Of a stretch of 33,983 nt of DNA, positions 1 to 8,293 are shown one piece after another (the stretch's first letter is position 1; each line of letters begins with the position of its first letter). Where the stretch lies: the NCBI GenBank assembly GCA_002320385.1, contig DCKN01000018.1, positions 1,158 to 35,140 of the forward strand, in the 5' to 3' direction. A program made the position numbers and the translations under genes. The stretch comes from Proteobacteria bacterium UBA1673. GTDB lineage: Bacteria > Pseudomonadota > Gammaproteobacteria > Comchoanobacterales > Comchoanobacteraceae. The notes under the pieces were generated by a model. That model did no database searches and had not been told where the DNA came from. It saw only the letters and a program-made list of their open reading frames with translations.

Positions 1-404
1 CATCCACCAGTAATTGAAGCAGTTCTTGTACCTCCATCTGCTTGAATGACATCGCAGTCAACGGTTATTGTAAAATCACCAAGTAACTGCAAGTCAATAC
101 TACTACGTAAGCACCGGCCGATGAGGCGCTGGATTTCAACAGTTCTACCGTTTTGCTTACCCCGACAGGCCTCTCGATCTGACCGGGTATGTGTTGATCG
201 GGGCAACATGCTGTATTCTGCGGTTAGCCAGCCTGATTGCGATGACCTTAAAAACTTAGGCGTTCCTTCTTGGATGCTCACATTACAAAGAACACGGGTA
301 TCGCCGCATGAGGCAAGTACCGACCCTTCGGCATATTTTGTGAAATGGGTTTCGAAATGACAGGGACGCAAGGCATCGTTTGCTCTATTGTTTTTTCTAT
401 TCAT
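1..404 (-). CDS. rph: Ribonuclease PH, N-terminal part (runs off the window)
   Basis: RNase PH is a phosphate-dependent 3'-5' exoribonuclease that trims tRNA 3' ends. Reading the minus strand from the ATG at 404 gives 134 codons that match the family closely: YAEGSVLASCGDTRVLC near the start, then WLTAEYSMLPRSTHTRSDRE, then GRTVEIQRLIGRCLR, and VDCDVIQADGGTRTASITGG at the window edge. The alignment to the E. coli protein is colinear with no gaps of note, so the start is well supported. The C-terminal part, with the rest of the active site, lies outside the window. It is divergent from gmk, with about 200 bp between them. A candidate promoter sits just upstream (429-457). Confidence 0.95.
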   Translation of the reverse strand, partial: MNRKNNRANDALRPCHFETHFTKYAEGSVLASCGDTRVLCNVSIQEGTPKFLRSSQSGWLTAEYSMLPRSTHTRSDREACRGKQNGRTVEIQRLIGRCLRSSIDLQLLGDFTITVDCDVIQADGGTRTASITGG

Positions 405-428
405 GATAACGCGCTCATTTAAAGCTTT

Positions 429-457
429 ATTGTACACCGAAGACAAGGTCGCTTCAA
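429..457 (-). promoter_or_regulatory. Candidate sigma70 promoter for rph
   Basis: On the minus strand, TTGAAG (457-452) and TACAAT (434-429) are separated by 17 bp and lie about 25 bp upstream of the rph ATG. Spacing and match are good. It is assigned by eye only. Confidence 0.5.
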
Positions 458-606
458 CTCTGATTCGCCTGCATAGTGTGTATGCCATATGGATCACAAA
501 TTAAAAAGTGTCCCGCCATAAAAATGAGCACGCCGATGCCGATCCAGGAAAGGTGGTTTAAGACATTTTTTTTTGTTAAACTGGGCTCAGTGAATAGAGT
601 AAATCA

Positions 607-1221
607 ATGAATCAGATTCTTTTTGTGCTAACTGCAGCATCTGCAACAGGAAAAACAAGCTGCATCAAAAAACTATGTGACATGGATGAGCATTTAGTGC
701 AAACCATATCGCACTCAACGAGGCCTAAAAGGCCCGATGAAGTAGACGGTGTTGATAAATATTTTGTATCAGAGGAAGCATTCAATCGATTGTTAGAACA
801 GCAGCAAATGGTCGAGTATACAACAATTTTTGGGCATCAGTGCGGTCATACAAAAACATCGCTTGAGCAAATTGCTAACAACGGTAACGATATCATAATG
901 GTTTTAAATTATGCAGGGTTGTGCATGATCAAAAAACAATATCCCAACACAGTGAGTATTTTCTTGTTACCCCCTAGTGTTGATGCGCTCAAAGAGCGTA
1001 TTCACGATCGTCCAGAAGCAGTTGGTGTCGACATAAAAGCGAGAATCGACAACGCAAGATCGGAAATGCTTGATTACAAACACTACGATTATATCGTGTT
1101 TAACGACAAAATTGACAAAGCTGTTGCTGATCTGAAAGCGATTGTTGCGGCTGAAAGGCTTAGAAATTCGAGACAATGTGCGCGCCATGAGAAAACAATT
1201 AGTCTATTGATGCAGGAATAA
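607..1221 (+). CDS. gmk: Guanylate kinase-family protein with altered GMP-site residues
   Basis: Guanylate kinase phosphorylates GMP to GDP with ATP. The 204-residue length, the P-loop (ASATGKT, residues 11-17), the STRPKRPDE segment (37-45), the VEY glutamate (70) and the C-terminal RAERLR/SRQ..RH-like end (AAERLRNSRQCARH) place it in this family, as does the location before rpoZ and spoT. It is unusually divergent. The normally conserved FG-x-YYGTS segment reads FGHQCGHT (76-82), so the GMP-contacting tyrosine is Cys79. The strongly conserved LDIDWQGA segment reads MVLNYAGL (98-105), which loses both aspartates. The substrate site may therefore be impaired or changed while ATP binding looks intact. 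The ribosome binding site is weak (AGAG, 595-598). Family assignment is sure; activity is not. Confidence 0.85.
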   Translation: MNQILFVLTAASATGKTSCIKKLCDMDEHLVQTISHSTRPKRPDEVDGVDKYFVSEEAFNRLLEQQQMVEYTTIFGHQCGHTKTSLEQIANNGNDIIMVLNYAGLCMIKKQYPNTVSIFLLPPSVDALKERIHDRPEAVGVDIKARIDNARSEMLDYKHYDYIVFNDKIDKAVADLKAIVAAERLRNSRQCARHEKTISLLMQE

Positions 1222-1222
1222 C

Positions 1223-1251
1223 TTGATTTTACGCAAGGATTCATCTATAAT
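1223..1251 (+). promoter_or_regulatory. Strong candidate promoter for rpoZ
   Basis: TTGATT (1223-1228), a 17-bp spacer and a perfect TATAAT (1246-1251) lie in the 59-bp gap between gmk and rpoZ. Transcription would start near 1258, about 23 nt before the rpoZ ATG. This implies that rpoZ can be transcribed independently of gmk. Confidence 0.65.
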
Positions 1252-1280
1252 CCGAGCATTAATCGCACACGGAATCGCTA

Positions 1281-1613
1281 ATGGCCAGAGTAACCATCGA
1301 AGATTGTCTTTTGTACATCCCGAATCGTTTCAAAATTGTTGAACTCGCTGCACAGCGTGCACGTGAAATCGCAGACGGCGCAATGACGACTGTTGATGGC
1401 CAATCAGCCGCTACGCACAAAGCAACAGTGCTTGCATTGAAAGAGATTGCGACAGGTAAAGTAGATCAGAAGCAAGAATCAAATGAGTTTAGCGAGTTTG
1501 ATCTATTTGATGATGAGCTAGACATGACCAGTAATTCAGAAGAAAAAGTTTCATTCGAAAACTTCGATCAACTTGAGCAGCCAACAGCCAGTGTTGATCA
1601 GCCAGAAGAATAA
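1281..1613 (+). CDS. rpoZ: RNA polymerase omega subunit
   Basis: Omega assists assembly of the beta' subunit into RNA polymerase and is linked to ppGpp response. The first 65 residues are typical: MARVTIEDCL, NRFKIVELAAQRAREI, then KATVLALKEIATGKV. At 110 residues it is longer than the E. coli protein (91). The last 45 residues form an acidic tail rich in Glu, Asp, Ser and Gln, as in other variable omega C-termini. It follows gmk by 59 bp with its own promoter-like sequence (1223-1251). In most gammaproteobacteria spoT comes directly after rpoZ; here a 1295-codon gene intervenes. Confidence 0.95.
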   Translation: MARVTIEDCLLYIPNRFKIVELAAQRAREIADGAMTTVDGQSAATHKATVLALKEIATGKVDQKQESNEFSEFDLFDDELDMTSNSEEKVSFENFDQLEQPTASVDQPEE

Positions 1614-1758
1614 CCAAGATTATCCACTTGGATACCCAGAAGAACGATAGATATTCAGGGATGTGAGTCATGCCAAGTAAATCACTATTCTGGACAAAAT
1701 CCTAATGGTTTTGTGCAAGACGCACATTCTCAGTAGAGACAGTTTCAAGAAAGTAATC

Positions 1759-1800
1759 TAGGGTTTTATAGACATTTTTTGGCTTTGTACTTAAACCCTA
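1759..1800. repeat. 8-bp inverted repeat, 26-nt loop
   Basis: TAGGGTTT (1759-1766) and AAACCCTA (1793-1800) are perfect complements. It lies about 145 bp after the rpoZ stop. There is no T-run after the second arm, so it is not a standard terminator. Confidence 0.5.
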
Positions 1801-2040
1801 TAAGTAAGAAAGTGGGTCGAGGGCTAACCTTCTTCTTTAATTATGACAACCTCTGATAAATTATTCTCCATAACAATATTATGTAGTATGTGATTGTCTA
1901 ACTATTCAAGCAGGATGCATGTTTTTAATGTGTTATCGTCAATTGAATCGCGGATATTATCTTTAATCATGATCAACAATCATGAGCCTGTAGCGCTACC
2001 GATTGGGCGCTGAAGCGTCTAGACACCTCCCTTTATCCAT

Positions 2041-2062
2041 GCTAGTGTTAATTAACACCAGC
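2041..2062. promoter_or_regulatory. 22-bp near-perfect palindrome before the 1295-codon gene
   Basis: The core GTGTTAATTAACAC (2045-2058) is a perfect palindrome. It extends to 2041-2062 with a GCT/AGC outer pair and one mismatched position on each side of the core. It ends 11 bp before the ATG at 2074, in the place expected for an operator or a leader structure. The binding protein is unknown. Confidence 0.45.
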
Positions 2063-2073
2063 TTGACAGCAAA

Positions 2074-5000
2074 ATGACACTAAAAAATAAATTCCTCGCT
2101 GCATACAAACACGCAAGCCACATCAGTTATTTCAATTTAATCGCTAATTTAGTACTAGCGTTAATGTGGTCTGGCACCTGGCATAGTGCGATAATTGTGT
2201 CTGGGTTAATGCTAACACTGAAACTTTTACTACCATCCAATATTGAGACTTCGCCCCAGAAAAAATTTTTCTATCAATATCTCCTCAGTCAAATAGCAGT
2301 ATTTGGTTGTGTCGGAATTTTGAGCGTATTTTTGGCTAACTTGTGTTTTAACATCATTGTGACCCCAATAACCATTCATGTGGCGCTATTTAGCCTTGGA
2401 GTGATCCAGTCACATTGCCTTCACCGTTCTAGATGCGGTCATTTTTGGGGAATTGCATTAGGTACATTCATTTTTGTTGGAGCGGCATCAGCGCTGGGTG
2501 GATTATCAGCACTCGGGTCCAGTGTAACGGTAGTATCGGCGATAATAATCGCTTCAACAGCGCTAAAACCGGAGTGGAGTTATTTTAGTTTTGCGATGCG
2601 TGGGCTGCTATTCTTCAGTGTTTGTACAATAGAATTTGGTCTTTTGCCATGTGCAATAGCCATGGCTGGGTGTTGGTTAGTTAGAGGGTTATTGTACACG
2701 CCTCAGCTCACTCAGTTGGATAGGAAACAGTACCTCAGTGTTTACGATATCTCAGACTATATCAGCGAATTACTCAATGCGGACAATCGCTGGCATTTAC
2801 CTTTTGGTTATGTTGTTCCCAGTGATCAACAGATGAGTACTGAACAGTCGTTATCAATCTTACACCAACATTCACGCTTCGGCTCACGACTGGTTCCCCT
2901 TTTGCCTCGAGCAATACAGTATTTTGAGTGGCAAGTCTATGCATTATTCCATGCATTGGAAACAGCAAAAAATCTCAACATGCGTACTCAAGGCAAACAG
3001 CTAGGTAGCAGCAGCCCAAGAGACAGCCAGCCACTACTCCAGAATGATCAATCGTACATGCAGCTAACAAAGTCGCTTATCGAAAAAAACGTACAGATTT
3101 ATGAAGCATATTTCGGAGCAGTTCTAAGCACTTACATGCCTCAAAAACGCTATCAAGACATACCAACACACCCAAAATTAGAACAGGCTCTAGAACCCAA
3201 TCAAACGAATAACCATCAAGAGCAGCCGGTAGTCAATCGTCAAGATATCATAATCGCCAGTGAAATAATCAGACAAATTTGTTTTGAGGCAAAACCAGGC
3301 CCGGGCGTCGCTGGTGCTTCAACTTTCCACAATCACTGTGTCGCGATGATGTCATTGCATGGGCAAAAAACTGAAGCGTCTTCTCGCTGGGGGCAGTTCA
3401 TAAAAATGGGGAAGGTGGTGCCCGCACGACTTTATGGTTACACAGATGAAATACCCCAGCTTATGAATCATCGATGGGGCCAAGAGCGATATAGTATATG
3501 GAGTGTGGTATTTAGGTATGGTCTGCGATTAGGGCAAGATCAACAGGGTCAGGAGTTTATCGAGAATAGAAGTCAAGGAAGTATGATATCAGAAAACTTG
3601 ATAATCGATATTTACAGTTGGCTAAGTCCTTGTGATAGAGTACTTGTGCTTCTGCAGTTAGGCCAAGAGTCAAATCAACAGGACCTATCTGAACTAGAGA
3701 GAAACTTGTCTTACTCAATCATAGAGTGGTTCATTTTAGATGATGAACATGAGGTTTTAAGTTCAGATGAACTTCGTGCAGTTGCATGGCAGATTCTACA
3801 CGCATGTCCAGTAGAGTGCAGTGGTTTGATAAATATTCAAGCTATTCAAGAAAAGATCGATTCGATTACAGCTGGCAACAAGCCTCTTGAGAAGCGTAAT
3901 GAACTTTGGGGTGTTTTATCTTTTTCTGCGTGCCAACTGCTTCTGAAGACAAGCTATCTCAATAGGGTGAAGTTTACTTACGATCCACCAAGTATTGAGT
4001 ATACCATCGATCAATTACACCGTTTTATCGAGTTATCCTGTAAAAGAAAAAACACAATTTTGCAAAGAATTGCTTTATCATTGCTCTGTCGTCTTGTAAG
4101 AAAACAAGCAGATAACATCCTTAAGAATAGCAATTTAAACAAAGTGAGCTCGAGTAACATCAATGATTATATGATCTTACAAGAAGAGTCCACAAGAATC
4201 AGACAGGTACTCAATAAGATGGAGATCACAGTCAAAAGAGAGCCTGAATTTAAACATCTTATGCAATTAATGCCACTCAATCTCATCTCGGCAATTCAAA
4301 CGGTCTCAGATTTTATTAAAAATCGAATTGAGCATAGTGATAAATCATTATCACAGCAGCTTAACCATCAAGTGAGAATGGGTATCAATGCCATTATAAT
4401 TCACATGTATAGCGGCAAAAAAACGTGTGAAGACCAGACCCAAGCAATATTTGAGCTGGTGAAATTGATGACACGGGCGTTAATGGACGATGATGAGCAA
4501 GTCAATACATACCAGGCAAGCTGTATTGGTAAGCTTTTTCAACCAAACGAGGGTATTAAAATTGGGGAAATACTTTCGCTACGTAGTTTAGTTGGAATGT
4601 GTCTGAAGTTTAGGGATCAAGCATTTATAAAACAGTCGACAAAAGGGGCATACGCCGCGGCTGGCTGGTGGCATGAAGAAACAAAAGATATTTTACTGTC
4701 AATGTGTCGTCATTCGCTTGATGTAAAGTCGAGCCAGATGCAGATTATATTTCAAAGCATATTACTTACTATGATAGCATCCAACGATAAATTCAGATTT
4801 TCATCTCCAGAGACCATTGAGATGGGGTCAGTTTATAATCAGATGATCTTTTTTAATGAATCAGTGTTTATCGACCATTTTGTGGTGCTTCGTCACTGTG
4901 GGTTATTACGAGCAATCATCCAAAAAGTCATCCATAATTTGCTATCAAGCGATGTGGAATCAGCTCTGAGACATCAGTCATTTATTTTCTTAATGTCATT

Positions 5001-5961
5001 AATTGAACAAACGAGACCCTATGAACGAGATCTCATTCTCAGTGATGAGATTGAAACCATCATTCAGGTTCTTTATCAACATGCGCCAGTTGTTGTCAGG
5101 GCGAACGAAAAACAACAAGATACCGTTGTAACATCTGATGAAGTATTTGGTGCCATCATGAGCCGCTATACTCGAAGTTGGACGCTTGATACATCTGAAT
5201 TTGATCAACAACACTTTTTAATGCGTATCGGTCGTATCTTAGATATGAGTTTAGGGACCTACTACAAATCAAATGGAATCATCACAACACCAAAAGAGCA
5301 TAAAGAGATGTCCTATCTACAACAATGTATGTTTAAGTGGCTTGCTTCACTTGATAAAAAATCAGAAGTCAGTACCGTCATCAAGTCATCATTAGACAAG
5401 TGGTTTCAGTATAAGTGTGACTCCAGTTTTACACCGGAAGAGTTGGCATCAAAAAAGAAAACGATCATGGAAAAAATTAGATCGATGATGCCTAACGAGG
5501 AATCGATGACAAAACAGCAGGGTGACCAAAGCAATGAGCTACTAGAAGATCTTCAGAGCAATACAGCACACGCGCTCGATGATTGGCTAACCATTTCGGA
5601 TAAGAACCCGCTATGCTTGAATCAACAAATTTCAAACCATTCAGTACCTAGCTCATTTTTAAAATCCTCAGTAGCCCAAAGAAGAAGATCAAACTCAATG
5701 ATCCCGAATGAGAGAAAGGTTGATATCTCCAAACGATCTAACTCAATCAGTGGTGACCTCAGAACAGAGAACAAAAATAACGATAATGAGATAATTAAAA
5801 ATAGAGAGGCAATAGAAGTAGAAATAGATAACGCAGTTGGAGGAAAAGACAACACGGTTTTACGCACATTAAGTCGAGCGATGAATCGTATCAATCAAAC
5901 GCAGTTCGGGTCCAATGACGATAAAGATGTGTTTGAACATCATGACATCTACAGGGCATAG
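2074..5961 (+). CDS. Unknown 1295-residue membrane-anchored protein; effector candidate
   Basis: I do not recognise this protein. The first ~205 residues are strongly hydrophobic, with about six likely membrane segments (around residues 20-54 as a pair, 70-112, 124-166, 175-206). Residues ~210-1150 look soluble and mostly helical with no motif I can name. The last ~145 residues are polar, low-complexity and charged, with two RSNS motifs (the first in R1203-R-R-S-N-S1208). It is inserted between rpoZ and spoT, which are normally adjacent. The start has no good Shine-Dalgarno sequence, but no upstream in-frame start is better. It is not an obvious relative of the two large membrane proteins at 20393-25663, though the layout is similar (N-terminal membrane part, long polar tail). 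In a genome with Dot/Icm genes a translocated effector is possible; this is inference only. Confidence 0.75.
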   Translation: MTLKNKFLAAYKHASHISYFNLIANLVLALMWSGTWHSAIIVSGLMLTLKLLLPSNIETSPQKKFFYQYLLSQIAVFGCVGILSVFLANLCFNIIVTPITIHVALFSLGVIQSHCLHRSRCGHFWGIALGTFIFVGAASALGGLSALGSSVTVVSAIIIASTALKPEWSYFSFAMRGLLFFSVCTIEFGLLPCAIAMAGCWLVRGLLYTPQLTQLDRKQYLSVYDISDYISELLNADNRWHLPFGYVVPSDQQMSTEQSLSILHQHSRFGSRLVPLLPRAIQYFEWQVYALFHALETAKNLNMRTQGKQLGSSSPRDSQPLLQNDQSYMQLTKSLIEKNVQIYEAYFGAVLSTYMPQKRYQDIPTHPKLEQALEPNQTNNHQEQPVVNRQDIIIASEIIRQICFEAKPGPGVAGASTFHNHCVAMMSLHGQKTEASSRWGQFIKMGKVVPARLYGYTDEIPQLMNHRWGQERYSIWSVVFRYGLRLGQDQQGQEFIENRSQGSMISENLIIDIYSWLSPCDRVLVLLQLGQESNQQDLSELERNLSYSIIEWFILDDEHEVLSSDELRAVAWQILHACPVECSGLINIQAIQEKIDSITAGNKPLEKRNELWGVLSFSACQLLLKTSYLNRVKFTYDPPSIEYTIDQLHRFIELSCKRKNTILQRIALSLLCRLVRKQADNILKNSNLNKVSSSNINDYMILQEESTRIRQVLNKMEITVKREPEFKHLMQLMPLNLISAIQTVSDFIKNRIEHSDKSLSQQLNHQVRMGINAIIIHMYSGKKTCEDQTQAIFELVKLMTRALMDDDEQVNTYQASCIGKLFQPNEGIKIGEILSLRSLVGMCLKFRDQAFIKQSTKGAYAAAGWWHEETKDILLSMCRHSLDVKSSQMQIIFQSILLTMIASNDKFRFSSPETIEMGSVYNQMIFFNESVFIDHFVVLRHCGLLRAIIQKVIHNLLSSDVESALRHQSFIFLMSLIEQTRPYERDLILSDEIETIIQVLYQHAPVVVRANEKQQDTVVTSDEVFGAIMSRYTRSWTLDTSEFDQQHFLMRIGRILDMSLGTYYKSNGIITTPKEHKEMSYLQQCMFKWLASLDKKSEVSTVIKSSLDKWFQYKCDSSFTPEELASKKKTIMEKIRSMMPNEESMTKQQGDQSNELLEDLQSNTAHALDDWLTISDKNPLCLNQQISNHSVPSSFLKSSVAQRRRSNSMIPNERKVDISKRSNSISGDLRTENKNNDNEIIKNREAIEVEIDNAVGGKDNTVLRTLSRAMNRINQTQFGSNDDKDVFEHHDIYRA

Positions 5962-6024
5962 ATCAATCGCAATGACTAAAGATGCGAACCGAAGCGCACC
6001 CATTCGCATAAAAGAAGCGTGTGG

Positions 6025-6053
6025 TTGACCAATATAGCTGCCTAAGATACAAT
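6025..6053 (+). promoter_or_regulatory. Candidate promoter for spoT, followed by a small hairpin
   Basis: TTGACC (6025-6030), a 17-bp spacer and TACAAT (6048-6053) lie just after the large unknown gene. The predicted start near 6060 falls on a hairpin-forming stretch: AACCT-CCTT-AGGTT (6065-6078), or alternatively the outer pair CTGAAC/GTTCAG (6058-6063 and 6076-6081). The leader to the spoT ATG would be about 75 nt. spoT therefore probably does not depend on rpoZ transcription. Confidence 0.6.
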
Positions 6054-6134
6054 AAAACTGAACAAACCTCCTTAGGTTCAGGGCTGTGATGGCAAGACCT
6101 TGTCTCCGTAAATCAGTATAAGTGAATCAAGATT

Positions 6135-8291
6135 ATGATAGCCTTACCATATTTAGAAAAATATCCAGACTTTAAATCAAATCTTACTTATCTTGATGAT
6201 GATGCGCTCATCAAAATAGAAAGTGCCTTATCATTTGCCACCAAGGCACATGCGGGACAGCTACGATTGTCTGGCGACGAGTACATTACTCATCCTGTCG
6301 AAGTCTCAAACATTCTTGCCGAATTACGAATGGATTATAAGTGTATCAGCGCTGGATTACTACACGATGTTGTGGAGGATACAGCTTACGAATCTGATGA
6401 TATTCGTAAGTACTTTGATAAAGAGATCGCCAGTATGGTTGATGGGTTAACCAAAATAGAACAAATGCCTGCCAAATCGCGTAAAGAAAATCAAGCAGAA
6501 AACTTTTTAAAAATGATCATGGCGATGTGTAGCGATATTAGAGTCTTATTAATAAAGTTAGCCGACCGATTGCACAATATGAGAACACTCTCTCACGCAA
6601 ACAATGAACAAAAAATTAGAACCTCACAAGAGACGCTAGATATTTACGCCCCTCTCGCTAGACGATTAGGTATGAACGAAATTGCTTCTGAGTTAGAGGA
6701 GATAGGCTTTAAAACTCGGTACCCTTTGAGATACAAAACTTTAAAAAGTGCCATTCAACAGGTTGAAAAAAAACATAGAATTACACTCGAGAAAATCACT
6801 CAAAAGATTGAGTCAGCTTTGAATGCCAGGGATATTGCATATGATTATGTTCGCAGTCGGAAAAAACATGTATTTAGCCTCTATCAAAAAATGAAAAAAA
6901 AGAAGCTCTCATTCAATGAAATAACCGATATGTATGCAATCAGAGCTTGCGTCAAGAAGACAGATGATTGTTATACCGTGCTAGGCATTATTCATTGCTT
7001 ATTCCGTCCGATGCCGCAAAAGTTTAAAGACTATATTGCAATACCAAAATCAAATGGGTACCAATCATTACACACGATATTGTTTGGACCTTCAGGAGGC
7101 TTTATCGAGGCACAAGTACGATCTGTGGAAATGGATCGGTTTGCAAATCTTGGGATTGCAGCGCACTATTTATATAAAAGTAATGATAAAAATATTAATG
7201 CCCGGCAACAAAAAGCGCAACAATGGCTCAACAAATTATTAGTTATGCAGAAAAAAATCAGTAACTCCCTAGAGTTTATTGAGCATTTAAAAATTGATCT
7301 CTGTCCTGACAAAGTCTACGTCTTTACACCTGAAGGTGACATCATTGAGTTGCCAGCAGGCGCGACAGTGCTTGATTTTGCTTATGCGATCCATACCAGT
7401 ATTGGAGATCACTGTGTGCTTGCAAAAATCAATCAACAAATATGTCCCTTATCAACGGTTTTACACCATGGACAAACGGTATCCGTAGTGACAAAGCCAG
7501 ATTCAAGTCCGGACCAGTCATGGTTGCATTTTGTGGTGACAAGTAAAGCGAAGCACGCAATACGTCATTATTTTCGTGATCAAAGAAAAGAAGATTTAAT
7601 TCAATTGGGTTGGAGAATTGTAAATAAGGCTTGTTATGTGCGAGGGGTCGAAATGCCCAAAGTTGAAAAGCATATCTTAGAGAAAGTTGCTCAACGATTG
7701 ATTGGACGGCCGTTACAAGATGCGCTTGAAGCAATTGCTCTTGGAAATGATTCAGCGAGTGCTTTTGCGGAACTATTACAACAAGAGTGCCAATCAATTT
7801 ATCTTGACGCCCCTAAGCTTAGTCCAAAGAATGATAAAATGAGTCCATTGGTGATAACTGGGCATGAAAACCTTGCTATTAATTATGGCAGCTGTTGTTG
7901 TCCAATTCCTGGAGATGCAATTATGGGAGTTATCGTGCCAGGAGAGGGTATTTCAATTCATCGGAAGAAATGTAGTCACTTGAAATCGATTCGTGAAAGT
8001 ACAGACTGTCAAACCATGGATGTGGAGTGGGGAGATGCAATTAGACAAAGCTTCTCTGCGCAACTCGAATTATATGCATTGAATCAGAAAGGAACGCTGG
8101 CAACTGTTGCAACGACAGTTGCTAAAGATAATGTGAATATTTCTGATGTGAGTATCGTATCTCGAGATGACAACACTGCTTGTGTCAATTTAACATTGGT
8201 CATCAGTGATAGAAACCAGCTGAGTCGAATCGTTAGGCGCCTACGCAGAGAGCGATGTATTTTACACATAAAGCGTGTAATAAAGGAGTAA
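6135..8291 (+). CDS. spoT: Bifunctional (p)ppGpp synthetase/hydrolase SpoT
   Basis: SpoT makes and degrades the alarmone (p)ppGpp in the cytoplasm. At 718 residues it is full length. An HD hydrolase domain carries the metal ligands (H53 in ITHP, H77-D78 in LLHDVVEDT, D144 in KLADRLHNMRTL). The synthetase domain has the family core at residues 298-314 (KDYIAIPKSNGYQSLHT) and IEAQVRS (324-330), which is E-x-Q-[IV]-R-T in most members, so Glu and Gln are kept and the final Thr is Ser. A TGS domain begins near residue 390 (DKVYVFTPEGDIIELP), a CCCPIPGD segment near residue 590 leads into a C-terminal ACT domain. Both enzymatic halves look intact. The start at 6135 gives an N-terminus colinear with E. 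coli SpoT. The next gene follows after 2 bp. Confidence 0.95.
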   Translation: MIALPYLEKYPDFKSNLTYLDDDALIKIESALSFATKAHAGQLRLSGDEYITHPVEVSNILAELRMDYKCISAGLLHDVVEDTAYESDDIRKYFDKEIASMVDGLTKIEQMPAKSRKENQAENFLKMIMAMCSDIRVLLIKLADRLHNMRTLSHANNEQKIRTSQETLDIYAPLARRLGMNEIASELEEIGFKTRYPLRYKTLKSAIQQVEKKHRITLEKITQKIESALNARDIAYDYVRSRKKHVFSLYQKMKKKKLSFNEITDMYAIRACVKKTDDCYTVLGIIHCLFRPMPQKFKDYIAIPKSNGYQSLHTILFGPSGGFIEAQVRSVEMDRFANLGIAAHYLYKSNDKNINARQQKAQQWLNKLLVMQKKISNSLEFIEHLKIDLCPDKVYVFTPEGDIIELPAGATVLDFAYAIHTSIGDHCVLAKINQQICPLSTVLHHGQTVSVVTKPDSSPDQSWLHFVVTSKAKHAIRHYFRDQRKEDLIQLGWRIVNKACYVRGVEMPKVEKHILEKVAQRLIGRPLQDALEAIALGNDSASAFAELLQQECQSIYLDAPKLSPKNDKMSPLVITGHENLAINYGSCCCPIPGDAIMGVIVPGEGISIHRKKCSHLKSIRESTDCQTMDVEWGDAIRQSFSAQLELYALNQKGTLATVATTVAKDNVNISDVSIVSRDDNTACVNLTLVISDRNQLSRIVRRLRRERCILHIKRVIKE

Positions 8292-8293
8292 AC

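Larger units (their letters stand above)
1614..2073. other. 460-bp non-coding region with several inverted repeats
   Basis: There is no convincing gene between rpoZ and the large unknown gene. It holds an 8-bp inverted repeat TAGGGTTT/AAACCCTA (1759-1766 and 1793-1800), a CATGA/TCATG pair (1968-1972 and 1980-1984), the perfect 10-bp palindrome GTAGCGCTAC (1990-1999) and a 14-bp perfect palindrome directly before the next gene (2045-2058). I found no clear -35/-10 pair for the downstream gene and no strong terminator with a U-tract after rpoZ. Confidence 0.55.

Noticed and set aside
46..360. 104-codon open frame on the plus strand
   Set aside because: It lies antisense to rph, whose minus-strand translation matches the family throughout.
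2045..2058. PmrA-box reading of the TTAAT-containing palindrome
   Set aside because: The Legionella PmrA element is a tandem TTAAT-type repeat; this is an inverted repeat with only one half fitting. Kept only as an unnamed palindrome.
6058..6081. Hairpin before spoT as a terminator of the large unknown gene
   Set aside because: Short stem and no T-run after it; it sits at the predicted spoT transcription start instead.
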